Positions 29,423-40,492 of a stretch of 64,000 bases of DNA are shown in pieces; the first letter of the stretch is position 1, and every line of letters begins with the position of its first letter. The stretch is from Dickeya lacustris (GTDB taxonomy: Bacteria; Pseudomonadota; Gammaproteobacteria; Enterobacterales; Enterobacteriaceae). The notes beneath the pieces are model-generated. The model saw only the letters and a list, made by a program, of their open reading frames with translations, did no database searches and was not told the origin of the DNA. The position numbers and the translations under genes are program-made. The DNA lies in the NCBI RefSeq assembly GCF_029635795.1, contig NZ_CP114280.1, positions 1,240,001-1,304,000 on the forward strand, given 5' to 3'.

Positions 29423-29917
29423 ATGGAAATGACCAATGCTCAGAGACTTATCCTGTCTAACCAATATAAGATGATGACGATGATGGATCCGGATAACGCC
29501 GAGCGTTATCGCCGGTTGCAAACGATCATCGAACGCGGTTATGGCTTGCAGATGCGTGAGTTAGATCGTGAATTTGGCGATCTGAGCGAAGAGGTGTGCC
29601 GTACTATTATCAATATCATGGAAATGCATCATGCCTTGCAGGTTTCCTGGGGGAATTTGAAAGAGAAACCAGACATGGACGAACGCCGCGTTGCCTTTTT
29701 AGGGTTTGATGCGGCAACCGAAGCCCGCTATCTCGGCTATGTCCGTTTTATGGTGCATGTTGAAGGGCGTTATCCGCATTTTGATTCCGGCACACACGGC
29801 TTTAATTCTCAGACCAAAATGTGGGATAAATACCTGCGCATGTTGGCGGTGTGGCAATCTTGCCCGCGCCAATACCATTTAAGCGCAGTCGAGATTGCGC
29901 AAATTGTTAATGCCTGA
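29423..29917 (+). CDS. yfbU: UPF0304 family protein YfbU
   Basis: A 164-residue soluble protein matching YfbU over its full length (same size in E. coli), with [18 protein letters not shown] at the start and the aromatic-rich [20 protein letters not shown] later. The family is all-helical and its function is unknown; overproduction of the E. coli protein is reported as toxic. CAGGAG lies seven bases ahead of the ATG at 29423. It sits between yfbV and yfbT, the conserved order. Confidence 0.93.
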   Translation: MEMTNAQRLILSNQYKMMTMMDPDNAERYRRLQTIIERGYGLQMRELDREFGDLSEEVCRTIINIMEMHHALQVSWGNLKEKPDMDERRVAFLGFDAATEARYLGYVRFMVHVEGRYPHFDSGTHGFNSQTKMWDKYLRMLAVWQSCPRQYHLSAVEIAQIVNA

Positions 29918-29972
29918 TGCCGTTGCCAGTGTGCCGCTGTTTCAGGTGAGATAAGTTAAAGAAGAGGTTTTC

Positions 29973-30629
29973 GTGGAGTGTAAAGGCTTTTTGTTTGATC
30001 TCGATGGTACGCTGGTTGATTCTTTACCCGCAGTTGAGCGCGCCTGGTGCAACTGGGCTCGTGACCACGATATCGATCCACAAGCAGTGCTGGATTTTAT
30101 CCACGGGAAACAGGCCATCACCTCATTGCGGCATTTTCTGGCCGGTGCAGACGAAGAGACCATCCAGCGCGAGTTTGTTGCGCTGGAGCAGGTTGAAGCC
30201 ACGGATACTGACGGTATTGTGGCTATGCCGGGGGCTCAGGCACTGCTGGCAAGGCTTGATGAATTGGATATTCCCTGGGCGATTGTGACGTCTGGTACGG
30301 TACCTATCGCCCATGCCCGCCACCGTGCGGCCGGATTACCGATGCCGCGTGAATTTGTTACCGCAGAACAGGTGGCGCGTGGCAAACCCTGCCCTGATGC
30401 GTATTTACTCGGCGCACAGCGCCTTGGTTTGCCGCCGCAGGCCTGCGTCGTGGTAGAGGATGCGCCTGCTGGCCTCGTTTCAGGCCTCGATGCGGGATGC
30501 CAGGTGATAGCCGTCAACGCGCCATCAGACACGGCCCGCCTCAGTGAGGTGGATGCCGTATTAGCATCTCTGGAGCAATTACAGGTTTCTCGTTTGCCGC
30601 AAGGCCAGATTGTCTGGCTTGAAAAATGA
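29973..30629 (+). CDS. hxpA: HAD-superfamily sugar phosphatase YfbT
   Basis: A 218-residue HAD phosphatase. Motif I is FLFDLDGTLVDS with the nucleophile Asp9 and acid Asp11; motif II is VTSGT; motif III/IV is RGKPCPDAYLLGA and VVEDAPAG. The E. coli homologue HxpA acts on hexitol and other sugar phosphates. The start is GTG at 29973, preceded by AAGAAGAGG. A terminator follows 30 bases after the stop. Confidence 0.93.
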   Translation: MECKGFLFDLDGTLVDSLPAVERAWCNWARDHDIDPQAVLDFIHGKQAITSLRHFLAGADEETIQREFVALEQVEATDTDGIVAMPGAQALLARLDELDIPWAIVTSGTVPIAHARHRAAGLPMPREFVTAEQVARGKPCPDAYLLGAQRLGLPPQACVVVEDAPAGLVSGLDAGCQVIAVNAPSDTARLSEVDAVLASLEQLQVSRLPQGQIVWLEK

Positions 30630-30660
30630 GAAAGTAAAAAGGCATTTAGTATGATCAGAA

Positions 30661-30683
30661 CCCTGCTTCGGCAGGGTTTTTTT
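30661..30683 (+). terminator. Rho-independent terminator after yfbT
   Basis: Arms CCCTGC and GCAGGG around a stable TTCG tetraloop (30661-30676; extended by AA/TT pairs), followed by seven Ts to 30683. Confidence 0.92.
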
Positions 30684-30790
30684 ATGGCATTCTGATAGGG
30701 CCCGACGGTTATCGGGCATAAATATCCGCAGTTAAAATCTCTGATAAATACGACAAAATCATAAAAATAATTAATGAAAGGAGCGTGTGA

Positions 30791-32623
30791 GTGAACAGTT
30801 CGCTTATCTGGGTGATCGTACTGTTATTGGTTGCGGTAGTGCTGTTTGCCACGGGTAAATTGCGCATGGATGTGGTGGCATTGTTGGTGATTATCGCTTT
30901 TGTGCTCAGTGGCACGTTAACGTTGCAGCAAGCATTAATCGGTTTTAGCGACCCAAATGTACTGCTGATAGCCGCATTATTTATCATGGGTGAGGGGCTG
31001 GTCAGAACAGGGGTGGCCTATCAGGTGGGGGATTGGTTAATGCGGGTTGCCGGACAAAGTGAAACCCGCATGCTGATTTTACTGATGGTGACGGTAGCGC
31101 TACTCGGGGCATTTATGAGCTCGACCGGAATTGTGGCCATTTTTATTCCGGTGGTGCTCAATGTGGCGGCCCGAATGAAAACTGCCCCCGCACGGTTGAT
31201 GATGCCATTAGCATTCGCTGGTTTGATAAGCGGCATGATGACGCTGGTGGCAACGCCGCCGAATATGGTGGTGAGCAGTGAATTGATGCGGTCTGGCATG
31301 GCAGGATTAAGTTTTTTTAGCGTTACGCCTATTGGTGTCGTCGTGTTGTTCGTTGGCGTGGCTTATATGCTGCTCGCCCGCTTTTGGCTAACGACACCTG
31401 AAAGTGAAACGCATAAAGAGCGGTGGAAGCGTAAAACCTTTCGCGATTTGATCCGTGAATATCGGCTGACCGGGCGTGCGCGACGTTTGGCTATTCGTAG
31501 CGCATCGCCTTTAATCGGCCAGCGGCTTGACGACCTACAACTGCGACAACGCTATGGCGCGAATGTGATAGGGATTGAGCGTTGGCAGAAGTTTCGTCGC
31601 ATTATGGTCAGCGTCAGTGGTAACAGCGAACTGCGCTTAAATGATGTGTTGCTGATAGATATGTCGGCATCCGAGGTTGATTTACGCGAGTTCTGCGCCA
31701 CGCAACGTTTAGAGCCGATGGTGCTACGCGGCGAGTATTTTTCTGAACAGTCGCGCGATGTCGGTATGGCCGAAGTGTTACTTATCCCCGACTCAGGCTT
31801 ATTGGGTAAAACGCTACGGGATGTCGCTTTTCGCAGCCGTTACGGCCTGACGGTGGTCGGAATACGCCGTGAAGGCGAGGCCATGGCTGGCACTCTGGCT
31901 GATGAAGCGCTGAAACTCGGCGATATTCTGCTGGTCATTGGCGACTGGCGAAATATTCGCCAGCTTCATCAACATAAACAACACTTTATCGTGTTAAATC
32001 TTCCCGCTGAAGTTGATGAGGTGGCACCTGCCAGTAATCAGGCTCCGCACGCGCTGTTCTGCCTTGCGCTGATGGTTGCGATGATGCTGACTGACGAGAT
32101 CCCCAATCCGATTGCCGCCTTGATTGCCTGCCTGCTGATGGGGCAGTTTCGTTGTATTGATATGGACAGCGCCTATCGAGCGGTACATTGGCCAAGTTTA
32201 ATTTTAATTGTCGGTATGATGCCGTTTGCGTTGGCGCTCCAGCAAACCGGAGGGGTCGCGCTCGTAGTGGAAGGGTTGATGGATATCGCCGGGAATGCAG
32301 GCCCCAAAATGATGCTGGTATGCCTGTTTGTGCTGTGTGCTCTCATCGGCTTGTTTATTTCTAACACTGCCACGGCGGTATTAATGGCACCGATTGCACT
32401 TGCCGCCGCAGAGCGCATGCAGGTTTCTCCTTATCCCTTTGCCATTATCATTGCGATTGCCGCGTCTGCGGCCTTTATGACGCCGGTATCATCGCCCGTG
32501 AACACGTTGGTGCTGGCTCCCGGGGGATACCGATTTAGTGATTTTGTGCGGGTTGGCGTTCCCTTCACCCTTTTGGTTATGGGGGTGAGCGTTGTCATGG
32601 TGCCCTGGTTATACCCCTTTTAA
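30791..32623 (+). CDS. yfbS: SLC13/DASS-family transporter with two RCK_C domains
   Basis: A 610-residue membrane protein. About six membrane helices are followed by a soluble insert (about residues 205-385) with two TrkA-C (RCK_C) domains (for example [24 protein letters not shown] and [24 protein letters not shown]), then more helices ending with the citrate-transporter motif [14 protein letters not shown]. Substrates are unknown. The start is GTG at 30791, six to seven bases after AAAGGAG. It is convergent with yfbR. Confidence 0.93.
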   Translation: MNSSLIWVIVLLLVAVVLFATGKLRMDVVALLVIIAFVLSGTLTLQQALIGFSDPNVLLIAALFIMGEGLVRTGVAYQVGDWLMRVAGQSETRMLILLMVTVALLGAFMSSTGIVAIFIPVVLNVAARMKTAPARLMMPLAFAGLISGMMTLVATPPNMVVSSELMRSGMAGLSFFSVTPIGVVVLFVGVAYMLLARFWLTTPESETHKERWKRKTFRDLIREYRLTGRARRLAIRSASPLIGQRLDDLQLRQRYGANVIGIERWQKFRRIMVSVSGNSELRLNDVLLIDMSASEVDLREFCATQRLEPMVLRGEYFSEQSRDVGMAEVLLIPDSGLLGKTLRDVAFRSRYGLTVVGIRREGEAMAGTLADEALKLGDILLVIGDWRNIRQLHQHKQHFIVLNLPAEVDEVAPASNQAPHALFCLALMVAMMLTDEIPNPIAALIACLLMGQFRCIDMDSAYRAVHWPSLILIVGMMPFALALQQTGGVALVVEGLMDIAGNAGPKMMLVCLFVLCALIGLFISNTATAVLMAPIALAAAERMQVSPYPFAIIIAIAASAAFMTPVSSPVNTLVLAPGGYRFSDFVRVGVPFTLLVMGVSVVMVPWLYPF

Positions 32624-32652
32624 CGCGAGAAACGGGCGAATTTCGGTGGGGT

Positions 32653-33252
32653 TTACAGCGGGGAGCCCTGACTTATCTCATCCAATGACAGGCTAAAGCT
32701 CGGAATGAATACGGTCATAAAATAATCCATTTCCGGGCTTTGGCGCTGCTTCAGCGTGCTCTCCAGCCGTGCTTTTGCGAGCAAAAATTCATTGTTTCCG
32801 GCTGATAACTCTTCCAGACATTTCAGATAAGCGCACAGCGCATCGGCCTGTTTTACGATGGCATGCTCGTCTTCACTGGCTTGCGATTCGTCCAGTAACG
32901 GGCCGAAGTCGGCCTGTAATTCCTCTGGCAGCATCGCAATCAGGTTTTGGCGAGCGATTTTCTCGATTTTTTTGTACTCATGTGCGATTTGCGCATTGTA
33001 ATACTTGATGGGAGTTGGCATATCGCCGGTGATGACTTCGCTGGCGTCATGGTACATAGCCAGTAGCGCAATGCGGCCAACATTAAGATTGCCGTTGAAC
33101 TTACGATTTTTTATCACCGCCAGGGCATGAGCGACAAACGCAACCTGCAAACTGTGCTCAGAGACGTTCTCCGTTCGTACATTGCGCATCAGCGGCCAGC
33201 GGCTGATCAATTTAAGACGGGATAAGTGAGCAAAAAAATGACTCTGCACCAT
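32653..33252 (-). CDS. yfbR: 5'-deoxynucleotidase YfbR
   Basis: A 199-residue HD-domain phosphatase, the same length as E. coli YfbR, which removes the 5' phosphate from dNMPs and takes part in thymidylate salvage. The metal ligands are seen in [27 protein letters not shown] (the HD pair) and, later, [16 protein letters not shown]. The substrate-selecting tryptophan/glutamate region near the N-terminus ([19 protein letters not shown]) is conserved. It lies downstream of alaA on the same strand. Confidence 0.95.
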   Translation of the reverse strand: MVQSHFFAHLSRLKLISRWPLMRNVRTENVSEHSLQVAFVAHALAVIKNRKFNGNLNVGRIALLAMYHDASEVITGDMPTPIKYYNAQIAHEYKKIEKIARQNLIAMLPEELQADFGPLLDESQASEDEHAIVKQADALCAYLKCLEELSAGNNEFLLAKARLESTLKQRQSPEMDYFMTVFIPSFSLSLDEISQGSPL

Positions 33253-33286
33253 AGGTTTCTCTCGGTAATAACCGGCACGAAGAAGG

Positions 33287-33311
33287 GGGTATCTGGCATA
33301 GCCAGATACCC
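33287..33311 (-). other. Strong hairpin between alaA and yfbR
   Basis: Perfect 11-base arms GGGTATCTGGC and GCCAGATACCC with loop ATA (33287-33311), only eight bases after the alaA stop. On the minus strand it is followed by CCCCTTCTTCG, a weak tract; partial termination or mRNA stabilisation is likely. Confidence 0.7.
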
Positions 33312-33318
33312 AACAGGA

Positions 33319-34537
33319 TTACAACTGGCGATAACCTTCCAGAAAACGGCCAAATTTGTTGATAGCCATCTCCAGCTCGTCAACGCGAGGCAGCGTGACG
33401 ATTCGCAGATGATCCGGCTCCGGCCAGTTAAACGCAGTGCCTTGAACCAGAAGCACTTTTTCTTGCAGTAGCAGATCCAATACCATTTTCTGGTCATCAT
33501 GGATATTAAAGCGTTTGGTATCAATTCGAGGGAACATATAGAGCGCGCCGTCCGGCTTCACGCACGATACGCCCGGAATCTGGTTAATCAACTCCCAGGC
33601 GCGGTTGCGCTGCTCGTATAGCCGTCCACCGGGGTGAATAAACTCGCTGATACTTTGATACCCCCCTAATGCTGTCTGAATGGCATGCTGCATCGGCACA
33701 TTAGCGCATAGCCGCATTGAAGCGAGCATCTCCAGACCTTCAATGTAACCCCGGGCGTGTTTTTTCGGGCCATTGAGCACCATCCATCCCTGCCGGAAGC
33801 CGGCGACACGGTAGGTTTTTGATAAGCCGTTAAACGTAACGGTGAGCAGGTCTGGCGCGAGGGCAGCAATCGAATGGTGCTGGGCGTGGTCGTAGAGAAT
33901 TTTGTCGTAAATTTCATCGGCGAAAATGATGAGCTGATGCTGACGAGCAATTTCTACAATCTCTAACAGCAACTCTTTGCTGTAGACCGCGCCTGTAGGG
34001 TTATTCGGGTTAATTATCACGATACCGCGCGTACGCGGGGTGATTTTGCTGCGAATATCATCCAGATCGGGAAACCAACCGGCCTCTTCATCACAACGGT
34101 AGTGTTACAGCGTGGCCGCTTGAGAGCGAGACGGCAGCCGTCCAGAGAGGGTAGTCTGGCGCAGGAACCAACATCTCATCGCCGGTATTCAATAACGCCT
34201 GCATAGACTGGACGATTAGTTCAGAGACCCCGTTGCCGATGTAAACATCCTCCAGCGTCAAATCACGCATATCGCGTGCCTGATAATGCTGGACGATGGC
34301 TTTACGGGCGGAATAAAGCCCTTTGGAGTCACAGTATCCTTGTGCGGTAGGAAGATTACGGATGACATCGACCAAAATCTCATCCGGTGCATCAAAGCCG
34401 AAAGGGGCGGGGTTGCCGATATTCAGTTTGAGGACTTTATTACCTTCTTCTTCAAGTCGTTTTGCTTCTTTCAGTACCGGGCCACGAATATCGTAACAAA
34501 CGTTTTCCAGTTTTTTCGATTTTTCTATTGGTGACAT
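33319..34537 (-). pseudogene. alaA: Glutamate-pyruvate aminotransferase AlaA, frameshifted in this sequence
   Basis: The N-terminal part (34537 down to about 34107) and the C-terminal part (from about 34104 down to 33319) match AlaA over 405 residues, but a single extra base (one of the two Ts at 34105-34106, plus strand) shifts the frame between SSGHAV and HYRCDEEAGWFPDLDDI. The whole is 1219 bases, 3n+1. As written the first product ends after 148 residues. The PLP lysine lies in the downstream part (NGLSKTYRVAGFRQG). AlaA makes alanine from pyruvate and is partly redundant with AvtA and AlaC, so loss would be tolerable. Real mutation and sequence error remain possible. Confidence 0.9.
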
Positions 34538-35850
34538 TTAACAAACCTTTTACAGGAGCACACTTCTGATGAGTCATCGCAGAACAGTGCTTAATGTACT
34601 CTTCCCGCTGTGCGTTTTGAAGGATCACAACCATCGCATCAACAAAGCAAAATGTGCGTGAGCGACAATAGCCAGTGTGTTGTTTAAATGTATTCAATTT
34701 GTATCTTTCATTACATTTCTTTGCTCGTTTTTTGCGCGCAACCTCGCAGAAGTGGCACATTATCGGGAAAATTATCTAAATCCTGTGGGGTAAAACAGGA
34801 CGAACCGTGTCTGTTTTCAGTGGCGGAGAATAATCCTGGGAATCGTGGACGACATTTTTTAACGCTGATTTGAGGTATGAAACCGGTATCATAAAATGCT
34901 TTTTGGGATAGCGATTATAAAAACTATTTTTAAAACAGGGTTAATCGTCACCAAGGGGGAAAGGTGCCATTTGAAAAAGAAGGCGCGCACTTTGCTGTCG
35001 AAGGAAATTAAATGCGAAGAAAATATAGCTTCGGAAAGTAAAACCTATTTTTTAAATAGGTGTTTTCGGTGTGGCGTTATCGTTTAAATGGTATAGAGAA
35101 TATGAATTGTTTATAAACGTGTTGTTTTATAAGAAAAGTATCATTCTTCTTCATTCTGAAGGTTTGTGTTACAAATAATACGCCTGCAATTTATTTGTTT
35201 TTTTACAAAAACTTAATTTAATTTACACTAAATAAAAGGTCACGGCTTGATAGTAACCTACTGTATTAAATGGATTTGCCTATATCGTCTCAGCCTTTTC
35301 TCATCCGTGTTCCCCCGCCAAATCGACAGGTTCTATCTCGGTGCTGTCAGCCATAACCTATGTTTGCGGCCTTATAATTAAAACAAGGTTTCAATTTTCC
35401 CTTTTCACAATATCAGATGGGCAAGATTTGATGGGGAACGTTTTTTTTAAGCAAATAAACAATCAGGAATGCACAAAGCATGCGTAAAAAGTAAAAAATA
35501 AGAGATGTCATATATTTTAATGGCAGGTTTTGGAATGTAAGCGCAATCATGATCTTATATCTTTTGGCCCTGAATTGAGAGCCGAATGGAGTGGCTGGTT
35601 TTTTTGGAAATTTTATTTTATCATCTAAAATAAATAAGAAGGTTCTTTTTGCAAATTTGATTACGTAATAAGATACTTAAAATAAGGAGGCTGAGGGAGA
35701 GAAACGATTAGGGCGAGGGAATATAGAGGGTCTTTTGCCGTAGCCGTCCGTCTGCGATACTGTTTTTTATTGTGTGTCGGCCTTGTCGGCGCATCTACAT
35801 CAACACCAGGTATGTTTGTTAAAAATTAAAATAGATAAGTGAAGAACCGT
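34538..35850. promoter_or_regulatory. 1.3-kb AT-rich region between alaA and pecT/lrhA
   Basis: I find no supported gene here. It is markedly AT-rich, as are the upstream regions of LrhA/HexA-type regulators, which are complex and often H-NS targets. Seen in it: a perfect -10 hexamer TATAAT at 35373-35378 (poor -35), a hairpin ACCTATTT-TTT-AAATAGGT at 35043-35061 followed by GTTTT, and several A/T tracts. A 63-codon frame at 34896-35087 is not supported by composition or ribosome binding site. A small RNA or multiple pecT promoters could lie here. Confidence 0.45.
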
Positions 35851-36801
35851 ATGACAAATACAAGTCGCCCAGTCCTCAACCTGGATCTCGATCTGTTGAG
35901 AACGTTCGTCGCCGTTGCGGATTTGAACACCTTTGCTGCTGCTGCGGTGGCGGTGTGCAGAACCCAGTCGGCGGTCAGCCAGCAGATGCAGCGTCTGGAG
36001 CAATTGATTGGTAAGGAATTATTTGCTCGTCATGGGCGAAATAAACTGCTGACGGAACATGGTATCCAGTTTCTGGGATATGCCAGAAAAATCCTGCAAT
36101 TCAATGATGAAGCTTGCGCATCGCTGATGTATAGCGATATTCAGGGCACACTGACTATCGGTGCCTCTGATGATACGGCTGACACCATTCTGCCATTCAT
36201 CTTACAACGTGTGACAACGGTGTTTCCTAAACTGTCGATAGCGGTCAGCATCAAGCGCAGTGCAGAAATGGCGGAGATGTTGCAACAGGGGAAAATTGAT
36301 CTGGTCATTACAACGGCCAATAGCAGCGATCTCCCACATGTGTTGTTGCGCACATCGCCAACGCTGTGGTACTGCGCGGCGGATTATCAATATCAGGCTG
36401 GGGAAACGGTTTCGCTGGTGGTGCTTGATGAGCCAAGCCCGTTTCGCTCGCTGGCGCTTGATAATCTTACCGCTGCGGGGATTCCATGGAAGATTTCTTA
36501 CGTCGCCTCAACGCTCTCTGCGGTGCGGGCGGCAGTAAAAGCCGGGCTTGGCGTGACCGTGCGCTCGGTTGAGATGATGAGCCCGGAGCTGCGTGTGTTG
36601 GGTGAAGAAGAGGGATTACCTAAGTTACCGGATACGCGTTATTACTTATGCCGTAATCCCGAACAGGATAATGAACTGACAAATGCGATTTTCAGTGCAA
36701 TTGAGTCCGGCACCCGCTCGAATCTGATGCCTGTTGGCGTAAGCGCAGAAAATGACACGCGTGAACCACCGGCAGATGAATCATTAAAAGATGTTATATA
36801 A
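35851..36801 (+). CDS. pecT: LysR-family regulator PecT/HexA/LrhA
   Basis: A 316-residue LysR protein. The winged helix-turn-helix (about residues 12-75: [20 protein letters not shown]...[16 protein letters not shown]) is almost identical to LrhA/HexA/PecT, followed by the effector domain from about residue 95. The orthologue represses pectate lyases, motility and exopolysaccharide genes in soft-rot bacteria (PecT in Dickeya, HexA in Pectobacterium) and flagella in E. coli (LrhA). The ATG at 35851 gives the family N-terminus; a GTG four codons upstream is possible. Its position between alaA and nuoA is conserved. The choice of name depends on the genus. Confidence 0.92.
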   Translation: MTNTSRPVLNLDLDLLRTFVAVADLNTFAAAAVAVCRTQSAVSQQMQRLEQLIGKELFARHGRNKLLTEHGIQFLGYARKILQFNDEACASLMYSDIQGTLTIGASDDTADTILPFILQRVTTVFPKLSIAVSIKRSAEMAEMLQQGKIDLVITTANSSDLPHVLLRTSPTLWYCAADYQYQAGETVSLVVLDEPSPFRSLALDNLTAAGIPWKISYVASTLSAVRAAVKAGLGVTVRSVEMMSPELRVLGEEEGLPKLPDTRYYLCRNPEQDNELTNAIFSAIESGTRSNLMPVGVSAENDTREPPADESLKDVI

Positions 36802-36810
36802 GTTATAAGG

Positions 36811-36830
36811 TAGCGGGGGCCACCCCGCTA
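36811..36830 (+). terminator. Hairpin after pecT
   Basis: Perfect eight-base arms TAGCGGGG (36811-36818) and CCCCGCTA (36823-36830) with a four-base loop, nine bases after the stop. The following sequence TTCATTACC is only a weak T-tract. Confidence 0.65.
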
Positions 36831-37441
36831 TTCATTACCTGTCCGTTTCCCCTCAATTTACGCGTTTTTACCCGTCCACTTTCTCTGTGCATTCTATCTT
36901 TAATGATTGTGCTGCCTTCGGCTTGGATCTGTCGCGGCAATCATTTGGTTTCTTTTTTATTAAAACTGTTTTTCTTTTTTTTTAAATGCCTGTTGCGATG
37001 TAGGTAAGGTTAACAGATGAGCAATAGAAACGGTTTTTTTAATAACATAAATGAAAAAAGTGTGTTCTGGATCAAAAAATACCCCTATTAACCCTATGGG
37101 GGAACAGGAATTCTTGCCGAAAATGATATAGTCAATGTGCCAACAAGGGTTTTACGCTACTGAATTTGTTAACATGAAATCGTTGACTGACTCGATTTAG
37201 TCGGCAGGTGTTGCACACAAAATGTTAACGAAATGACGTGCATGTAAAGTAATGTGCTGTTATTTTTAGTGGCGTTGAAAATAAGGTTACATAACAGGGA
37301 ATCAGGCCGCATTAAACCGCCATTTAACCTTATACGTTGTGGTGTTTTTGTGGCGAAAAATCCTTCCTTTTAATCGATGTGGCGACGAACTGCCAATAAA
37401 AAGAGCAGGTGTCAGATCACTTTTGATGAGTAAGCAAGAGT
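36831..37441 (+). promoter_or_regulatory. nuo operon promoter region
   Basis: A 611-bp AT-rich gene-free region ahead of nuoA. In E. coli the nuo promoter is controlled by ArcA, NarL, FNR, IHF and Fis. Here a NarL-type heptamer TACCCCT is at 37080-37086, with a repeated CCCTAT nearby, and GTTAAC elements occur near 37170 and 37230, compatible with ArcA-like sites. These site calls are weak. A GTG-type frame crossing into nuoA (37339-37572) is a shadow. Confidence 0.5.
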
Positions 37442-37882
37442 ATGTCAACAACTACAGAAGTCCTCGCCCATCACTGGGCTTTCGCGCTATTTGTCATCGT
37501 TGCTTTAGGCCTGTGCGCCTTTATGCTGCTTGGTGGTTTCCTGCTTGGAGGCCGCGCCCGTGCCCGACATAAAAACATTCCTTATGAATCGGGTATTGCG
37601 TCCGTTGGTTCTGCGCGGCTGCGCCTCTCTGCCAAATTTTATTTGGTCGCCATGTTTTTCGTTATTTTCGACGTTGAAGCCCTTTACCTGTACGCCTGGT
37701 CAGTCTCTGTCCGGGAAAGCGGTTGGGTTGGCTTCATCGAGGCTACGATTTTCATTTTGGTGCTGTTGGCTGGGCTAGTTTATCTGGTTCGTATCGGTGC
37801 GTTGGATTGGACGCCTACGCGTTCTAAGCGACAAGTCGTGAAATCCGGTGTCGTGGCTCCCACTAACACTCATCAGCAGTAA
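37442..37882 (+). CDS. nuoA: NADH-quinone oxidoreductase subunit A
   Basis: A 146-residue membrane subunit of complex I with three membrane segments. The conserved loop [24 protein letters not shown] and the [11 protein letters not shown] motif with its acidic pair are present. It lies at the junction of the membrane and peripheral arms beside NuoH and NuoJ, close to the quinone site. AGCAAGAG precedes the ATG. It is the first gene of the nuoA-N operon. Confidence 0.97.
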   Translation: MSTTTEVLAHHWAFALFVIVALGLCAFMLLGGFLLGGRARARHKNIPYESGIASVGSARLRLSAKFYLVAMFFVIFDVEALYLYAWSVSVRESGWVGFIEATIFILVLLAGLVYLVRIGALDWTPTRSKRQVVKSGVVAPTNTHQQ

Positions 37883-37900
37883 TAGCGAGGCATTAAGAAG

Positions 37901-38575
37901 ATGGATTATACGCTCACCCGCATTGATCCGGACGGTGAGAACGACCGTTACCCTCTCCAGAAGCAAGAGATCGCCAGCGATCCGCTTGAGCAGCATGTTA
38001 ACCGCAGTGTCTTCCTGGGCAACCTTGAGCAATCGTTGCACAGCATGGTCAACTGGGGACGCAGCAATTCGCTGTGGCCATACAACTTTGGCCTTTCCTG
38101 CTGCTATGTAGAAATGGCGACGTCATTCACTTCTGTGCATGACGTTGCGCGCTTTGGTTCGGAAGTTATCCGTGCCTCACCGCGTCAGGCTGACTTTATG
38201 GTGGTGGCGGGGACGCCATTTTTGAAAATGGCACCGGTCATTCAACGTTTGTATGACCAGATGCTGGCACCAAAGTGGGTTATCTCCATGGGTGCCTGTG
38301 CGAATTCCGGCGGTATGTACGATATTTACTCTGTTGTACAAGGGGTTGATAAGTTTCTGCCTGTAGACGTCTATATTCCAGGATGTCCACCTCGGCCAGA
38401 AGCATATATGCAAGCCCTGTTGCTGTTGAAAGAATCCATCGGCAAAGAACGTCGCCCTCTGTCATGGGTGGTAGGAGATCAGGGCGTTTACCGCGCGAAC
38501 ATGCAGTCTGAGCGTGAGCGTAAACGTGGTGAACGAATAGCGGTAACGAACCTGCGTTCTCCAGACGAAATTTGA
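37901..38575 (+). CDS. nuoB: NADH-quinone oxidoreductase subunit B
   Basis: A 224-residue peripheral-arm subunit that binds the terminal 4Fe-4S cluster N2, which hands electrons to ubiquinone. The ligating cysteines are visible in LSCCYVEM (adjacent pair), [11 protein letters not shown] and [15 protein letters not shown]. The gene starts 18 bases after nuoA. The unusual structured spacer to nuoCD is listed separately. Confidence 0.97.
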   Translation: MDYTLTRIDPDGENDRYPLQKQEIASDPLEQHVNRSVFLGNLEQSLHSMVNWGRSNSLWPYNFGLSCCYVEMATSFTSVHDVARFGSEVIRASPRQADFMVVAGTPFLKMAPVIQRLYDQMLAPKWVISMGACANSGGMYDIYSVVQGVDKFLPVDVYIPGCPPRPEAYMQALLLLKESIGKERRPLSWVVGDQGVYRANMQSERERKRGERIAVTNLRSPDEI

Positions 38576-38592
38576 CCTGTGAGTGAAGGGCT

Positions 38593-38650
38593 ATAATGGC
38601 TGAAATAGCACGGTAAATTCATATCACGATAAATCGTGTGCAGCCATTAT
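38593..38650 (+). other. Structured nuoB-nuoCD intercistronic spacer
   Basis: Nested palindromes: outer arms ATAATGGCTG (38593-38602) and CAGCCATTAT (38641-38650), inner arms CACGAT (38625-38630) and ATCGTG (38633-38638). A second possible stem pairs GTCACAG and CTGTGGTGAC nearer the nuoCD start. They could affect mRNA processing or subunit ratio. A TATAAT hexamer (38592-38597) coincides with the left arm, but the nearest -35 (TTGACC) is only 14 bases away. Confidence 0.7.
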
Positions 38651-38690
38651 CCGTCACAGAAATAGCACATTCACTGTGGTGACATAATTT

Positions 38691-40490
38691 ATGACAGATT
38701 TAACGACGCACGATGCCGCTCTGCCTGTATGGCAAACCCGGGATCATCTCGATGATCCGGTCGTTGGCGAGCTGTGTAACCGTTTTGGCGCGCAAGCGTT
38801 TACCGTACAGGCAACCCGTACAGGATTGCCGGTGGTATGGGTGAAACGTGAGCAATTTCTTGATGTGGTCGCTTTCCTGAAAAAGCAGCCTAAACCTTAT
38901 GTGATGTTGTTTGACCTGCACGGTGTGGATGAGCGTTTGCGCACGCATCGTCAGGGCTTGCCTGATGCTGATTTCACGGTTTTCTACCACCTGATTTCTA
39001 TTGAGCGCAATCGCGACATCATGCTGAAGGTGGCGTTATCAGAACACGATCTCAACCTGCCGACGCTGACAAAGCTGTTTCCCAACGCGAACTGGTATGA
39101 GCGCGAAGTCTGGGATATGTTCGGCATCACCTTCAAAGGGCATCCCCACCTGACGCGCATCATGATGCCGCAGACCTGGGAAGGCCATCCGCTGCGCAAA
39201 GATTTCCCCGCGCGTGCGACGGAGTTCGATCCGTTCGTGCTGACGAAACAGCGCGAAGACATGGAAATGGAGTCGCTGACATTCAAACCAGAAGAGTGGG
39301 GCATGCAGCGAGGCACCAACAATGAGGACTTCATGTTCCTCAACCTGGGGCCTAACCATCCTTCAGCCCACGGTGCTTTCCGCATTATTTTGCAGCTCAA
39401 TGGCGAAGAGATTGTCGATTGTATCCCGGATGTCGGCTATCACCATCGCGGCGCAGAAAAAATGGGGGAACGCCAGTCCTGGCATAGCTATATCCCCTAC
39501 ACCGACCGTATTGAATACCTCGGCGGTTGTGTGAATGAAATGCCGTATGTGCTGGCGGTAGAAAAACTGGCAGGAATTGAAGTGCCTGAGCGAGTGAAAG
39601 TGATTCGCGTCATGCTCTCTGAACTGTTTCGTATTAACAGTCACCTGCTGTACATCAGTACGTTTATTCAGGACGTCGGTGCTATGACGCCGGTGTTCTT
39701 TGCCTTTACCGATCGCCAGAAAATTTATGATTTGGTGGAAGCCATTACTGGTTATCGTATGCATCCGGCGTGGTTCCGTATCGGCGGTGTCGCCCACGAT
39801 CTGCCGCGCGGTTGGGAGCGTTTGCTGCGCGAATTCCTTGATTGGATGCCAGCGCGCCTTGACACCTACATTAAAGCGGCATTGAAGAACAGTATCCTGA
39901 AAGGCCGTTCTCAGGGTGTTGCTGCCTATAACGCGAAAGAAGCGTTGGAGTGGGGCGTCACCGGCGCAGGTTTGCGCGCTACCGGCGTGGCATTTGACGT
40001 GCGCAAATGGCGGCCTTATTCCGGTTATGAAAACTTTGACTTTGAAGTGCCGATCGGTGATGGCATCAGTGATTGCTATAGCCGGGTAATGTTGAAGGTC
40101 GAAGAGCTGCGCCAGAGCATGCGGATTCTTGAGCAATGCTTAAAGAATATGCCAGCAGGGCCGTTTAAAGCCGATCATCCTCTGACGACGCCGCCGCCAA
40201 AAGAACGCACGTTGCAGCACATCGAAACCCTGATAAACCACTTCCTGCAGGTTTCCTGGGGGCCGGTGATGCCTGCTAACGAGGCATTCCAGATGGTAGA
40301 AGCAACCAAAGGGATCAACAGCTACTACCTGACCAGCGATGGCAGCACCATGAGCTATCGAACCCGTATTCGCACACCGAGTTTCCCGCATCTGCAACAG
40401 ATTCCTTCGGTGATCCGTGGCTGCCTGGTGTCCGACCTTATTGTGTACCTCGGCAGTATTGATTTTGTCATGTCAGATGTGGACCGCTAA
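38691..40490 (+). CDS. nuoC: NADH-quinone oxidoreductase, fused subunits C and D
   Basis: A 599-residue fusion as in E. coli and other enterobacteria. The NuoC part (about residues 1-190) shows the 30-kDa motif [38 protein letters not shown]; the NuoD part (about 210-599) is the 49-kDa subunit with [26 protein letters not shown] (quinone-site histidine) and the C-terminal DVDR. The fusion is the expected enterobacterial form, not an anomaly. Confidence 0.97.
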   Translation: MTDLTTHDAALPVWQTRDHLDDPVVGELCNRFGAQAFTVQATRTGLPVVWVKREQFLDVVAFLKKQPKPYVMLFDLHGVDERLRTHRQGLPDADFTVFYHLISIERNRDIMLKVALSEHDLNLPTLTKLFPNANWYEREVWDMFGITFKGHPHLTRIMMPQTWEGHPLRKDFPARATEFDPFVLTKQREDMEMESLTFKPEEWGMQRGTNNEDFMFLNLGPNHPSAHGAFRIILQLNGEEIVDCIPDVGYHHRGAEKMGERQSWHSYIPYTDRIEYLGGCVNEMPYVLAVEKLAGIEVPERVKVIRVMLSELFRINSHLLYISTFIQDVGAMTPVFFAFTDRQKIYDLVEAITGYRMHPAWFRIGGVAHDLPRGWERLLREFLDWMPARLDTYIKAALKNSILKGRSQGVAAYNAKEALEWGVTGAGLRATGVAFDVRKWRPYSGYENFDFEVPIGDGISDCYSRVMLKVEELRQSMRILEQCLKNMPAGPFKADHPLTTPPPKERTLQHIETLINHFLQVSWGPVMPANEAFQMVEATKGINSYYLTSDGSTMSYRTRIRTPSFPHLQQIPSVIRGCLVSDLIVYLGSIDFVMSDVDR

Positions 40491-40492
40491 TT

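Noticed and set aside
34896..35087. 63-codon plus-strand frame in the alaA-pecT gap
   Set aside because: Lysine/isoleucine-rich composition matches AT-rich noncoding DNA, and it has no ribosome binding site or recognisable motif.
37339..37572. Leader-like frame overlapping the nuoA start
   Set aside because: Most of it is nuoA in another frame; no conserved leader peptide is seen.
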